From: Pseudobdellovibrionaceae bacterium
GTDB taxonomy: Bacteria; Bdellovibrionota; Bdellovibrionia; Bdellovibrionales; JAMPXM01
Direction of reading: 5' to 3'
DNA: 19,974 nt
NCBI GenBank assembly: GCA_016791465.1
Contig: JAEUWE010000149.1
Coordinates: 1-19,974, forward strand
Under the pieces are notes generated by a model. The model was not told the DNA's origin. It did not search any database and saw only the letters and a list, made by a program, of their open reading frames with translations. How positions within the stretch are numbered: position 1 is the first letter of the stretch; every line of letters starts with the position of its first letter. Both the position numbers and the translations under genes were made by a program. Below, piece by piece: positions 1 through 7,974 of the stretch.

Positions 1-1
1 G

Positions 2-538
2 ATAGAGGCCACGCTTCTCACAGCGTGGTGGAAGGCATTTGAACAGGCATTGTGGATGGACTTGATTGGCCCAAGTGAATCGGTTCTCTGGCCACAACAG
101 TGGCGACTTCATGAGCTTGTGGAGTCCGATGCCGAGTCAGCCGTGTGGGATCGGCGCGATACTCCTCAGGTTGAGGGTCTCGAAGATCGATTGCGCTCGG
201 CTGCAACACAGGCTTGTCTCGACCTAAAGACGGCAACAGGGCAGCGGTATGCACCATGGGCCGAGTATCAAAAGACCAACATCTATCACACCTCGCGCAT
301 TCCCGGTCTCGGACGAACAAATCGAAAAGTGGGTGGCGTTGCGGAGTCAATTTTTGCAAATAAGGGCAATCATGGCCCGACATGGAAAATGGTCGTCGGT
401 TTTGAGAAAGAGCCCAAAGCCTGGTTTATGATTCCGGGTGGGATCAGCGGCGATCCAAGTTCATCCGATTACGATAAGTGGCTTGAAACGTGGGCTCGAG
501 GTGAGATGAAGGCCTATCATCTCAAGACTGGTGATTGA
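2..538 (+). CDS. Penicillin acylase family protein, C-terminal part (5' end outside window)
   Basis: The frame is open from base 2 without a stop, so this is the 3' end of a longer gene; the TTG at 50 is an internal Leu codon, not a credible start. The visible 178 residues end in a pattern close to the C-terminus of Ntn-type penicillin/acyl-homoserine-lactone acylases: an AWW segment near the window edge, then PGGISGDPSSSDYD followed by WLETWARGEMKAYHL. In that family the matching segment (PGG.SG.P.S..Y.D.L..W..GEY) closes the beta-subunit. Such enzymes are exported, self-cleave into two chains and hydrolyse amide bonds of N-acylated compounds. The catalytic N-terminal Ser of the beta chain and the propeptide would lie upstream, so activity and substrate cannot be judged. 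The stop overlaps the ATG of the next gene (TGATG), suggesting translational coupling. The assignment rests on the C-terminal motif only. Confidence 0.72.
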   Translation: MEATLLTAWWKAFEQALWMDLIGPSESVLWPQQWRLHELVESDAESAVWDRRDTPQVEGLEDRLRSAATQACLDLKTATGQRYAPWAEYQKTNIYHTSRIPGLGRTNRKVGGVAESIFANKGNHGPTWKMVVGFEKEPKAWFMIPGGISGDPSSSDYDKWLETWARGEMKAYHLKTGD

Positions 539-933
539 TGCTGCTGCTGAAACGAATGGTGCCTTTCATTTTTGTTCTCATCGTAACGGCTCTGGCTCTG
601 TGTCTTCCGTGGTGGGCAATGACGATTCTCTCGCTATCGGTTCTCTATCGTCCGCTTGAGCGGCTTCGTGTTTTTCTATCGACGACGATGGCTGGACTGG
701 CTCTCGCCTATATTGTTCGGGAAGTTCAAAACAGCGGGGCCGGATCACGGGTCTGGTCGCAGCTTTTCCAGCTTGATCAAGCGCTCGGTCTTGACCGTGG
801 TGTTGCCTTCGCCACAACGATTGCCTCTCTCGCGGTGATGCTGATCGCGATGACTGTATTCACACTCATGATTGGCCTTGGCGCCTATGTGATCTTGCGT
901 CTTAAGGAAATTAAGACGCTCTATCGTCAGTAA
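538..933 (+). CDS. Small integral membrane protein of unknown function
   Basis: This 131-residue protein starts at ATG 538, which overlaps the stop of the acylase-like gene by one base (TGATG); a TTG at 535 is a less likely start. It has a long hydrophobic N-terminal stretch (about residues 5-40, broken by a PWW turn) and a second one at about 90-118, with an amphipathic segment between them containing QLFQLDQALGL, and a basic C-terminal tail (RLKEIKTLYRQ). This suggests two to four membrane helices. I recognise no family motif. Coupling to the upstream acylase suggests co-expression, but nothing shows a shared function. Its last 7 bases overlap the 3' end of the convergent M23 peptidase gene, and a perfect 9-bp hairpin lies in its final codons. 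Confidence 0.7.
   Translation: MLLLKRMVPFIFVLIVTALALCLPWWAMTILSLSVLYRPLERLRVFLSTTMAGLALAYIVREVQNSGAGSRVWSQLFQLDQALGLDRGVAFATTIASLAVMLIAMTVFTLMIGLGAYVILRLKEIKTLYRQ
897..919. other. Perfect 9-bp stem-loop at a convergent gene junction
   Basis: GCGTCTTAA (897-905), a GGAAA loop, then TTAAGACGC (911-919). It lies in the last codons of the small membrane protein, just before two convergent stop codons that overlap. Neither strand has a clear U-tract after the stem, so it is not a textbook intrinsic terminator, but the position fits a transcript-end or pausing element for one or both operons. Confidence 0.4.
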
Positions 934-1496
934 CCTTGCGGCAGATACATGAGCGGATTCACCGGCTGGCGATTGTAGCGAATCTCAAAGTGCAGATGGA
1001 CGCCGCTTGCACGGCCCGTGCGACCCATTTCGCCGATTTTTTGACCCTGCTTAACGCGATCGCCTTCTTTGACTGAGAACTTGTTGAGGTGAGCGTACAG
1101 CGTAGCCCATTCGTCATTGTGCTCAACGACGATGAGTTTGCCGTACCCAGAAAACCCTTTTCCGGCATACACCACGACGCCGGATTCGCTGGCGAGAATG
1201 GGGGTTCCCTTCGGCGCCGCAAGATCAACGCCGTAGTGCCAGCGTTTGCCAAGAAGAAAACCGCGGCTCGTCCGAGCCTCTTCGACGGGCCAGTCAAAGC
1301 GCACAGAATCGGTGCGACTTGATTGGCTATACCGTTCACCGGACCACGAAAGCGTAGGACCAACTGGAGCGGCTGCCGGGCTTGCTTCTTCAAGCTGGCC
1401 ATCTGGCGTTTGATACTCACCAAGACCGCGAAAGGTCGTACAGCTGGTGAGCGACGAGAGAAAAATGACAAGTGAAAGAAGACGAAACCGCACCAT
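927..1496 (-). CDS. M23 family (LytM-type) peptidase lipoprotein
   Basis: This 189-residue protein starts with a lipoprotein signal, MVRFRLLSLVIFLSSLTSC, with the lipidated Cys at residue 19. A linker rich in Ala/Ser/Pro (about 25-65) leads to an M23 domain (about 68-187). The LytM zinc ligands are visible: His87 and Asp91 in HYGVD and His169 in HLHFE, plus the catalytic His136 in LYAHL. A complete set argues for an active peptidoglycan endopeptidase rather than a degenerate EnvC/NlpD-type activator. There is no LysM or coiled-coil segment, unlike NlpD or EnvC. The start ATG overlaps the glyA stop (TAATG), so it is the last gene of the fab-rpiB-glyA block. It probably acts on the cell wall from the outer or inner membrane leaflet; the cleaved bond cannot be read from sequence. 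Confidence 0.9.
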   Translation of the reverse strand: MVRFRLLSLVIFLSSLTSCTTFRGLGEYQTPDGQLEEASPAAAPVGPTLSWSGERYSQSSRTDSVRFDWPVEEARTSRGFLLGKRWHYGVDLAAPKGTPILASESGVVVYAGKGFSGYGKLIVVEHNDEWATLYAHLNKFSVKEGDRVKQGQKIGEMGRTGRASGVHLHFEIRYNRQPVNPLMYLPQGY

Positions 1497-2821
1497 TACT
1501 CCACAGAATAGATCGGATAGGACTGGCAGAGCTCGGCAACTTCGTTGCGAATCTCTGTGATCTTCTTTTGGTCCTGATGATGGTGAATCACATCGGCAAT
1601 CCAGCCACCAATGAGCTTCATTTCTGACTCTCTCATGCCGCGAGTAGTGAGGGCCGGAGTTCCAATTCGAACGCCACTTGTAACAAACGGTGAGCGCTTT
1701 TCATTGGGAACCGTGTTTTTGTTGACTGTAATACCTGCGAGATCAAGTGCAAGTTCGGCCTCTTTACCTGTAACGGGAGAGTCTGAGAGATCAACAAGAA
1801 CCAGATGGTTATCGGTTCCGCCTGTCACAAGTTTAAGGCCGCCTAAGAGGAGTGCCTCTGCCAACGCCTGAGCATTGAGAACCACTTGTTTTGCGTATGC
1901 TTTAAATGACGGCTGAAGCGCTTCGTGAAAGGCAACGGCTTTCGCTGCAATCACATGCTCGAGTGGGCCGCCTTGGATTCCGGGGAAGATTTTGGAATTC
2001 ATGACCTTGGTGATCTCATCCACTTTGTCGCGATAGCCATCGCCAACCAGAATGACTCCGCCGCGTGGTCCGCGCAGGGTTTTGTGGGTCGTGGAGGTTA
2101 CAAAGTGGGCGTAGGGAATCGGCGACGGGTGTGCGCCTCCGGCGACAAGGCCAGCGAAGTGAGCCATGTCGACAAGTAGAGTTGCGCCGACTTCATCGGC
2201 AATCTCGCGGAATTTTGCAAAGTCGAGAGTGCGAGGATAGGCGGAGTAGCCGGCAATCAGGAGCTTTGGTTTCACGTCTTTTGCCGTCGCGCGAATGGTG
2301 TCGTAGTTGAGTCGGCCAGTGTCTGGGTCAAGCTTGTAGCTGGTCGCTTTAAAAAGCGTTCCGCTAAAGTTGACTGGACTTCCATGGGTGAGGTGGCCGC
2401 CGTGTGAAAGGTCCATGCCCATGATCGTCTCGCCCGGCTTCACGGCGGCCAGATACACCGCCATATTGGCCTGAGATCCTGAGTGCGGCTGAACGTTCGC
2501 TGCAGGCGCGCCGTAAAGCTTTTTAAGGCGCTCGATGGCAAGAGCCTCGATATGGTCAACGTGTTCACAGCCGCCGTAATAGCGCTTTCCTGGATAGCCC
2601 TCGGCATATTTGTTGGTGAGTATTGAGCCTTGCGCCTCCATCACGGCTCGCGAGGTATAGTTCTCACTTGCGATCATTTCGAGCCCGTAAAACTGACGCT
2701 CGGTCTCGGCACTCAGAAATCCCGCAATTTCCGGATCAGATTTGGCCAGAGTTGAGATCTCGGTTGGAGATGGGCGAGTCGGTCGAACGGTTTCTTTTAC
2801 GGTCTCTTTGGAGAATTGCAT
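1496..2821 (-). CDS. glyA: Serine hydroxymethyltransferase
   Basis: GlyA interconverts serine plus tetrahydrofolate with glycine plus 5,10-methylene-THF, using PLP in the cytoplasm. The 441-residue product has the family signatures: YGLEMIASEN (about 45-54), NKYAEGYPGKRYYGG (70-84), HSGSQAN (113-119), the DMAHFAG strand (218-224) and the PLP-lysine motif STTHKTLRGPRGG with Lys247. It is some 20 residues longer than the usual ~415-420 because of an N-terminal lead of about 28 residues before the conserved core. The start at 2821 has an AAGGGG ribosome site about 7 bases upstream, so the extension is probably real. It lies 2 bases after rpiB and overlaps the M23 gene by one base. An rpiB-glyA pair is common in proteobacteria. 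Confidence 0.97.
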   Translation of the reverse strand: MQFSKETVKETVRPTRPSPTEISTLAKSDPEIAGFLSAETERQFYGLEMIASENYTSRAVMEAQGSILTNKYAEGYPGKRYYGGCEHVDHIEALAIERLKKLYGAPAANVQPHSGSQANMAVYLAAVKPGETIMGMDLSHGGHLTHGSPVNFSGTLFKATSYKLDPDTGRLNYDTIRATAKDVKPKLLIAGYSAYPRTLDFAKFREIADEVGATLLVDMAHFAGLVAGGAHPSPIPYAHFVTSTTHKTLRGPRGGVILVGDGYRDKVDEITKVMNSKIFPGIQGGPLEHVIAAKAVAFHEALQPSFKAYAKQVVLNAQALAEALLLGGLKLVTGGTDNHLVLVDLSDSPVTGKEAELALDLAGITVNKNTVPNEKRSPFVTSGVRIGTPALTTRGMRESEMKLIGGWIADVIHHHQDQKKITEIRNEVAELCQSYPIYSVE

Positions 2822-2823
2822 GC

Positions 2824-3318
2824 CTACCCCTTCGATGCTGGTTCAATTTTTTGAAGGCGTCCAATATGACGGCCACCTTCAAAATCGGTGTTAAAAAATG
2901 CCGGAAGAATCGTTTTCATTAAATCGCGCTCAATTAATCGGGCGCCAACGCAAAGGACGTTTGCGTCATTGTGGCTACGAGAAAGAATCGTCGATTCTTC
3001 ATTCCAAACAAGGGCCGCTCGAATGCCAGTGTGGCGATTGGCTGAGATCGCCATGCCCTGGCCTGAACCACAAATCAAGATCCCCCGTGACCCCGCATTT
3101 TTTTCTTCGAGAACGCGCGCGCAGACAGCATGCGCGAAATCAGGATAGTCGACCCGAGCGTCACTGGCCGGGCCAAGATCTATAAACTTCCATAGAGTTG
3201 TCGGTTCAGAAGGAATCTTCGAGGTTTGGACAAATCCATTCGCCCACTGATTGAGAATGTAGGACTTGAGATCAAAGCCAGCGTGATCGCTAGCCACGTA
3301 AACATTCCGTGTTTTCAT
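2824..3318 (-). CDS. rpiB: Ribose-5-phosphate isomerase B
   Basis: The RpiB/LacAB family interconverts ribose-5-phosphate and ribulose-5-phosphate in the pentose phosphate pathway. Visible signatures are VYVASDHAGFDLK at the N-terminus (Asp11, His12), ILICGSGQGMAISANR (80-95) with the active-site Cys83, and SRSHNDANVLCVGAR with His116. The length of 164 residues is slightly above the usual ~150; the extra residues sit between the first helix and the DYPDFAHAV motif (about 25-45). It is 13 bases downstream of fabF and 2 bases upstream of glyA, so it is part of the same transcription block. The conserved Cys and the CGSGQGMA loop favour RpiB over a galactose-6-phosphate isomerase subunit. Confidence 0.95.
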   Translation of the reverse strand: MKTRNVYVASDHAGFDLKSYILNQWANGFVQTSKIPSEPTTLWKFIDLGPASDARVDYPDFAHAVCARVLEEKNAGSRGILICGSGQGMAISANRHTGIRAALVWNEESTILSRSHNDANVLCVGARLIERDLMKTILPAFFNTDFEGGRHIGRLQKIEPASKG

Positions 3319-3331
3319 GCCCTATGATTTA

Positions 3332-4624
3332 TTAGGGAGCTTTCGTAAACACAAGGCACGAGTTCGTGCCACCGAAACCAAAGCTATTATTCATCACGGC
3401 GCTAAAGCGACCCTCGCGCGCAACATGAGGAACATAGTCTAAGTCACAGTCATCACTAGGGTGATCGAGATTAATCGTTGGCGGCGCCGTGTTTGTGTGC
3501 AACGCCATAATAGAGAAAACACTCTCGATGGCGCCAGCGGCACCCAAAGAATGCCCCATAACGGATTTTGTACTGCTGACCCAGAGTTTCTTTGCATGGC
3601 TTGTGAAGACTGACTTCACAGCTCCGGTCTCTTGCCCATCGCCCGCTGGAGTCGAAGTTCCATGGGCATTGATATACTGAATCTCTTCAGGGTTTAGATG
3701 TGCATCAGCAAGAGCGACTTTCATCGCAAGCGCCGCGCCAACACCCCCCGGTGCTGGGTTCGTCATGTGATGTGCATCTGAGCTTGAGCCGTAACCTGCA
3801 ACTTCGCCGTAGATCTTTGCACCTCGGCGAGATGCATGTTCGAAATCTTCAAGAATCAACATCGCGCCAGCTTCGCTTAGAACAAAGCCATCGCGATCGC
3901 GATCGAATGGACGGCTTGCCATTGCGGGCTGGTCGTTTCGAGTCGAAAGCGCCTTCATCGCCGCAAAGCCGCCGATCCCCAAGGGACCAATTGCTGCTTC
4001 AGCACCACCGGCCAACATCACATCCGCAAGACCGCGTCGGATGTAGTTTGTCGCTTCACCAATCGAGTGAGCTCCGGATGAGCACGCCGACGTCACCGAG
4101 TAGTTTACACCCTTGAGGCCGTATTTAATCGTGATATTGCCGCTCGCCATGTTGGCGATGACAGACGGAATGAGAAACGGGGAGATGCGGCCTGGGCCGC
4201 GCTCTTTAATGACAACGCCGGCCTGTTCAAGCTCGTTGATTCCGCCGATTCCCACACCGACGATCGCACCAATTCGCGCGCGAAATTCGTCGGAGAACAG
4301 CGCAGGATCAAGACCGGAGTCTCGAAAAGCCTGGTCCGCCGCCGAGATGGCAAGATGAATGAATCTTGCCATCTTCTTCTGTTCCTTTTTTTCGATAACA
4401 GTCGAAGGATCAAAACCCTTCACTTCACCGGCAAAGCGAACATCGTATTGGCTCGCATCGAATTGGGTGATCGCACCAATTCCCGATTGACCTGCAACCG
4501 CCGCCTTCCAGCTTGAGCTCAAATCAAGACCGAGAGGAGTGACGCAACCCATGCCGGTTACGACAACTCTTCTTTCCGGTGTTGATACGCGCTCAAAACG
4601 ATTGGAAGGGGAAGCCAGGCCCAT
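3332..4624 (-). CDS. fabF: Beta-ketoacyl-ACP synthase II
   Basis: FabF condenses malonyl-ACP with acyl-ACP in the elongation step of fatty-acid synthesis. The 430-residue protein carries the complete thiolase-fold active site: Cys181 in TSACSSG, His321 in INAHGTSTPAGD, and Lys353/His358 in STKSVMGHSLGAAGA, with the C-terminal glycine-rich NSFGFGGTN. The order Cys-His-His is that of a KAS I/II enzyme, and the neighbouring acpP makes FabF more likely than FabB. About 17 residues precede the conserved RRVVVTGMG strand, slightly more than usual. The start at 4624 lies 3 bases after the acpP stop, so acpP-fabF are surely co-transcribed. Confidence 0.96.
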   Translation of the reverse strand: MGLASPSNRFERVSTPERRVVVTGMGCVTPLGLDLSSSWKAAVAGQSGIGAITQFDASQYDVRFAGEVKGFDPSTVIEKKEQKKMARFIHLAISAADQAFRDSGLDPALFSDEFRARIGAIVGVGIGGINELEQAGVVIKERGPGRISPFLIPSVIANMASGNITIKYGLKGVNYSVTSACSSGAHSIGEATNYIRRGLADVMLAGGAEAAIGPLGIGGFAAMKALSTRNDQPAMASRPFDRDRDGFVLSEAGAMLILEDFEHASRRGAKIYGEVAGYGSSSDAHHMTNPAPGGVGAALAMKVALADAHLNPEEIQYINAHGTSTPAGDGQETGAVKSVFTSHAKKLWVSSTKSVMGHSLGAAGAIESVFSIMALHTNTAPPTINLDHPSDDCDLDYVPHVAREGRFSAVMNNSFGFGGTNSCLVFTKAP

Positions 4625-4627
4625 TGC

Positions 4628-4870
4628 TTAAGCCTTACCTTTTGCAGAGAGGTATCCGCAGAAGTCGCCAACAGTTTTCAGCTTCTCAGCGTCTTCATCG
4701 GGAATTTCAATGCCGAACTCTTCTTCGACGGCCATAACGAGCTCAACGATGTCGAGGCTGTCGGCACCGAGGTCATCGATGAACGATGCTTCTGGTTTTA
4801 CGCGCTCAGGATCTACGCCGAGTTGCTCTGCAATCACATCACGAACTTTAGGTTGTACTGTTGCCATCAT
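4628..4870 (-). CDS. acpP: Acyl carrier protein
   Basis: This 80-residue acidic protein carries growing acyl chains on a 4'-phosphopantetheine arm. The attachment serine is Ser38 in the GADSLDIVEL motif, followed by the helix VMAVEEEFGIEIPDEDAEK typical of AcpP. Two adjacent ATG codons are possible; the first (4868-4870) is preferred because GGAGG lies 7 bases upstream, giving one of the strongest ribosome sites in the window, as expected for a very abundant protein. A 219-bp gap separates it from fabG, the only real break in the fab block; this gap holds a palindrome array and probably a separate acpP promoter. Confidence 0.98.
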   Translation of the reverse strand: MMATVQPKVRDVIAEQLGVDPERVKPEASFIDDLGADSLDIVELVMAVEEEFGIEIPDEDAEKLKTVGDFCGYLSAKGKA

Positions 4871-4945
4871 CTTGACACCTCCGTCGGGTATTCTGTCAGC
4901 CCGCTATGTATCGAACTGAGTTATCTTAATTCATCTTCAATTTCT

Positions 4946-4974
4946 AGTTTCTATATCCAGAAACTCGAGTTTCT
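4946..4974 (-). promoter_or_regulatory. Three-half-site palindromic operator candidate upstream of acpP
   Basis: On the plus strand AGTTTCT (4946-4952), 6 bases, AGAAACT (4959-4965), CG, AGTTTCT (4968-4974). The last two form a perfect 16-bp palindrome, and the first and third copies are 22 bases apart, about two helical turns. It lies about 75-100 bases upstream of the acpP start in the only large gap of the fab block. The geometry suits a dimeric repressor or activator binding cooperatively. I do not recognise the motif as a FabR, FadR, FapR or FabT site. I could not pick reliable -35/-10 boxes here. Confidence 0.5.
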
Positions 4975-5089
4975 CGATCCAAACTTTGTTGCAGCACTTC
5001 ATCAACATTCCGCCGATGATCCACCACGACAAAGAAAGCGAGGATTTGAACTCAAAAAAAACAAAAACGCAAAAGAGAACATGCCTTTA

Positions 5090-5866
5090 CTACATGTACA
5101 TGCCGCCGTTGACGCTCAGAGTATGGCCGGTAATGTAACGCGCTTCATCACTGAGCAAAAATGCCACGGCGGCTGCGATATCCTCGGTTTCACCAACCGT
5201 TCCCATTGGAATGCTGCTCTGGATTTTCGCCTTTTGATCATCAGTGAGAACGCCTGTCATCTCAGTCGCTATAAAACCGGGCGCGATGCAGTTGGCGCGA
5301 ATGCCGCGAACAGCAACTTCCTTGGCGAGAGCCTTCGTGAAGCCCTCAACGCCGGCCTTGCTGGCCGAGTAGTTGGCTTGCCCCGGGTTCCCCATTTCGC
5401 CGCTGACCGAGGTGATATTGACGATCGACCCTGGCACTTTGGCTTTGAACATCATTTTGGTCGCTGCTCGCGAACAGAGGAATGTCCCACGCAAATTCGT
5501 TGCGATGACGGAATCAAAGTCGTCAGCCTTCATACGAAGCAAAAGCTGATCGCGTGTGATCCCAGCATTATTAACGAGCCCAGTGAGGCCTCCAGTTTCT
5601 GCGATTTTTGCAAACAGCGCTTCGACAGAGGCCTCATCTGCGACGTTGAGCGGAAGGCAGATGTGTCCGCTTCCGGGAAGTTCAGCGACAACTTTTTGAG
5701 CGGCCTCTTCATTTGAAGAGTAGGTTACAACAATCTTTGCGCCTTCAGCGGCGAGCCATTTTGCGATACCGGCACCGATTCCACGCGACGATCCCGTCAC
5801 GAGAATCCGGCCGCCTTCAAGGCGTTTTGCGCGAGGCACGAGGGTCTTAGCCAGTGAGCTGTTCAT
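5090..5866 (-). CDS. fabG: 3-oxoacyl-ACP reductase
   Basis: FabG reduces beta-ketoacyl-ACP with NADPH. The 258-residue short-chain dehydrogenase has the cofactor loop VTGSSRGIGAGIA (about 23-35), the NNAG motif (99-102), Asn124, and the catalytic Ser153, Tyr166 and Lys170 in NITSVSG and ANYSASK; GEMGNPGQANY matches FabG closely. The C-terminus ends in TGHTLSVNGGMYM, the usual FabG ending. About 18 residues precede the first beta strand, more than the few residues usual. The ATG overlaps the fabD stop (ATGA), which fixes the start and implies coupled translation. Context (fabD upstream, acpP downstream) settles its identity among the many SDR proteins. Confidence 0.96.
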   Translation of the reverse strand: MNSSLAKTLVPRAKRLEGGRILVTGSSRGIGAGIAKWLAAEGAKIVVTYSSNEEAAQKVVAELPGSGHICLPLNVADEASVEALFAKIAETGGLTGLVNNAGITRDQLLLRMKADDFDSVIATNLRGTFLCSRAATKMMFKAKVPGSIVNITSVSGEMGNPGQANYSASKAGVEGFTKALAKEVAVRGIRANCIAPGFIATEMTGVLTDDQKAKIQSSIPMGTVGETEDIAAAVAFLLSDEARYITGHTLSVNGGMYM

Positions 5867-6858
5867 GCGAGTCCACCTTTGAATTGAGCTTCAATTGTTT
5901 TGATGTCTTCAAGAGAATTGAGATTGAACGATTGCAGTGTCACGCTTGGATGCTCAGCTGAGATCTTTTTGAGGAGCCCCGTCAAAACCTTGCCGTTTCC
6001 AAACTCAATGTACTGCGTGACGCCACTTTGAATCATCTGTGATTGGCACTGCGACCATAGAACGGCTCCTGATATCTGCCCAATCAGGCGGGTGCGAATC
6101 ATCGCGGGATCTGACGAAATCGAAGCCGTCAGGTTTTGTACAACATGGAAGCGTGGAAGTTTAAATTCGATGGCATTCAAAACATCGGCCATCGCGCGTT
6201 CAGCCGGCTTCATCATCGAACAGTGAAATGGAGCCGAGACCGCAAGCGGGATGAATTTCGGCTTTCCTGCGGGCTCACCAAGCTTCTCGGTTAGCCAATC
6301 TTGCTTAACGTTGTTTCGCATCCAGTCGATGGCTTTGGCTGATCCGCTGACAACGACTTGGCCCGGCGTATTGAAATTGGCAGGTTCAAGCGGAGCAAAG
6401 CCAGACTCTTTTTCGACGAGCTCGCAGAGCTTGCGGACGACATCGTCGGCGAGTCCTAAGACAGCACACATGGCTCCCTCACCGACGGGGACGGCTTGCT
6501 GCATCTCTTGGCCACGACGACGAACGGCTTTCAATGCTGCATCAAATGGGATGACGTCGCTTGCGACAAGTGCCGCATATTCGCCAATCGAATGCCCGGC
6601 GCCCATCTGTGGCGCGAATGGAACAAGTTGTCCAAGAACACGAAATGACGCGACCGAAACCAAGAGTAGTGCGGGCTGTGTGTTCTGTGTCAGCTGAAGG
6701 TCCGACTCTGGGCCCTCAAAACAGAGGGTTTTGAAATTCTGACTGAGCGTATCGCTGGCTTGCTCGAAAAGCTCGCGAGCCGATTGAAATTCCTCAAAAA
6801 GGAACCGTCCCATACCAACGGACTGACTTCCTTGTCCTGGAAAGAGCGCACCCCACAT
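5863..6858 (-). CDS. fabD: Malonyl-CoA:ACP transacylase
   Basis: FabD moves malonyl groups from CoA to ACP to supply extender units. The 331-residue protein begins with the LFPGQGSQSVGMG motif and carries the nucleophile Ser90 in GAGHSIGEYAAL and the partner His212 in VSAPFHCSMM; the RRRG segment (about 113-116) supplies the carboxylate-binding Arg. The length is slightly above the usual ~310, with extra residues around 147-160 and 181-200. It begins 12 bases after fabH and its last 4 bases overlap fabG. Confidence 0.96.
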   Translation of the reverse strand: MWGALFPGQGSQSVGMGRFLFEEFQSARELFEQASDTLSQNFKTLCFEGPESDLQLTQNTQPALLLVSVASFRVLGQLVPFAPQMGAGHSIGEYAALVASDVIPFDAALKAVRRRGQEMQQAVPVGEGAMCAVLGLADDVVRKLCELVEKESGFAPLEPANFNTPGQVVVSGSAKAIDWMRNNVKQDWLTEKLGEPAGKPKFIPLAVSAPFHCSMMKPAERAMADVLNAIEFKLPRFHVVQNLTASISSDPAMIRTRLIGQISGAVLWSQCQSQMIQSGVTQYIEFGNGKVLTGLLKKISAEHPSVTLQSFNLNSLEDIKTIEAQFKGGLA

Positions 6859-6870
6859 GGCTATTCTCCT

Positions 6871-7950
6871 CTAGAATTTAAACAGTAAACTGCCGGACGT
6901 GAGACCTGCGCCGAAGGCGGTGAGAAGCACCATTTGCTCGCGCTTGATACGACCATCGCGAACAGCCTGGTCGAGTGCGATTGGAATTGTCGCAGCACTG
7001 GTGTTGCCGGTGTTTTGCACGTTGATGACGACTTTCTCAGCTGGGATTCCGAAGTGGCGGCCTACTGCATCGATGATGCGGAGGTTGGCCTGATGTGGAA
7101 TCAGCCAATCAATTTGATCGATTGAGAGATGATTGGTGTCGAGTGCTTCTTGGCAAGTTTCCGACATTGCGCGAACCGCATTCTTGAAGATCTCTCGTCC
7201 CTTCATCTGAACATATTGAAGGTTTTGATCGAGGACATTTTGCGAGAACGGAATCGCTGAGCCGCCAGCCGGCAACAGCAAGAGGTCGCCAAGATTTCCA
7301 TCGGCACGAAGGTGGAAGCTCAGAATCCGCGAGTCTTGAGCGTCTGTGGCTCGACTTGCGATCACTGCTCCTGCTCCGTCTCCGAAGAGAATGCAGGTTT
7401 CACGGTCCTTGTAGTTCACATAGCGATGCAGGACTTCGGCGCCGACCACAAGAACATGTTTATGAACGCCGGTGCGAATAAACTGGTCCGCGATGCTGAG
7501 GCCATAGATGAAGCCCGAGCATGCAGCCGACAAATCAAAGCTCATGACCTGCCGAGCGCCGAGCTTCTTTTGCAAGAGGCAGGCGGCGGACGGCATGACG
7601 TGGTCAGGAGAAACTGTGCAGAAAATGATGAGATCGATATCTTCGGGTTTAAGGCCTGAAGCCTCGAGGGCTCGCTGTGCGGCGATAACGCCGAGATCAC
7701 TTGTGGCCTGATCGTCGGCAGCGATGTGTCGTGCTTCGATTCCGGTGCGCTCGCGAATCCACTGATCGTTTGTGTCGACCAGTTTTTCGATGTCGGCATT
7801 TGTGAGGAGCTTCTCGGGAAGGTACGAACCCGTTCCGCTAATTCGCGTGCGAAAAAGCGGTGATGGAGTGCCGGCGGTTTCCTTGCTGGAACCCTGACTG
7901 GGGGCCGGACGTGAGACCGTCGAAGAGTCTGTCATGATGTTGATCGCCAT
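6871..7950 (-). CDS. fabH: Beta-ketoacyl-ACP synthase III
   Basis: FabH starts fatty-acid synthesis by condensing acetyl-CoA (or a branched starter) with malonyl-ACP. The catalytic triad is visible: Cys144 in SAACSGF, His286 in IPHQAN and Asn316 in NTGNTSAA. The 359-residue product has a lead of about 33 residues, rich in Ser, Thr and Pro, before the first core strand (RTRISGTGSYLP); FabH is usually ~317-330 residues. Two starts are possible, ATG 7950 and ATG 7935 (residue 6); neither has a clear ribosome site, and there is no ATG nearer the core, so most of the extension should be translated. A small hairpin (AAGCC/GGCTT, 7962-7976) overlaps the rpmF stop. plsX, usually found just upstream, is absent. 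Confidence 0.95.
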   Translation of the reverse strand: MAINIMTDSSTVSRPAPSQGSSKETAGTPSPLFRTRISGTGSYLPEKLLTNADIEKLVDTNDQWIRERTGIEARHIAADDQATSDLGVIAAQRALEASGLKPEDIDLIIFCTVSPDHVMPSAACLLQKKLGARQVMSFDLSAACSGFIYGLSIADQFIRTGVHKHVLVVGAEVLHRYVNYKDRETCILFGDGAGAVIASRATDAQDSRILSFHLRADGNLGDLLLLPAGGSAIPFSQNVLDQNLQYVQMKGREIFKNAVRAMSETCQEALDTNHLSIDQIDWLIPHQANLRIIDAVGRHFGIPAEKVVINVQNTGNTSAATIPIALDQAVRDGRIKREQMVLLTAFGAGLTSGSLLFKF

Positions 7951-7974
7951 TCAAAACGCGAAAGCCGCCAAGGC

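Noticed and set aside
3885..3906. GCGATCGCGATCG repeat resembling a HIP1-type site
   Set aside because: It encodes the FDRDRDG segment expected in FabF; the repeat follows from Asp-Arg codons.
5045..5065. tRNA T-arm-like GTTCAAATCC on the minus strand in the fabG-acpP gap
   Set aside because: The stem next to the loop mismatches after one pair, there is no CCA end, and the bases upstream (T-rich, then fabG 3' end) cannot form D or anticodon arms.
4823..5716. Open frame of 297 codons on the plus strand over fabG
   Set aside because: It is the antisense of fabG, whose product has a complete active site and coupled start; the antisense protein shows no family signature.
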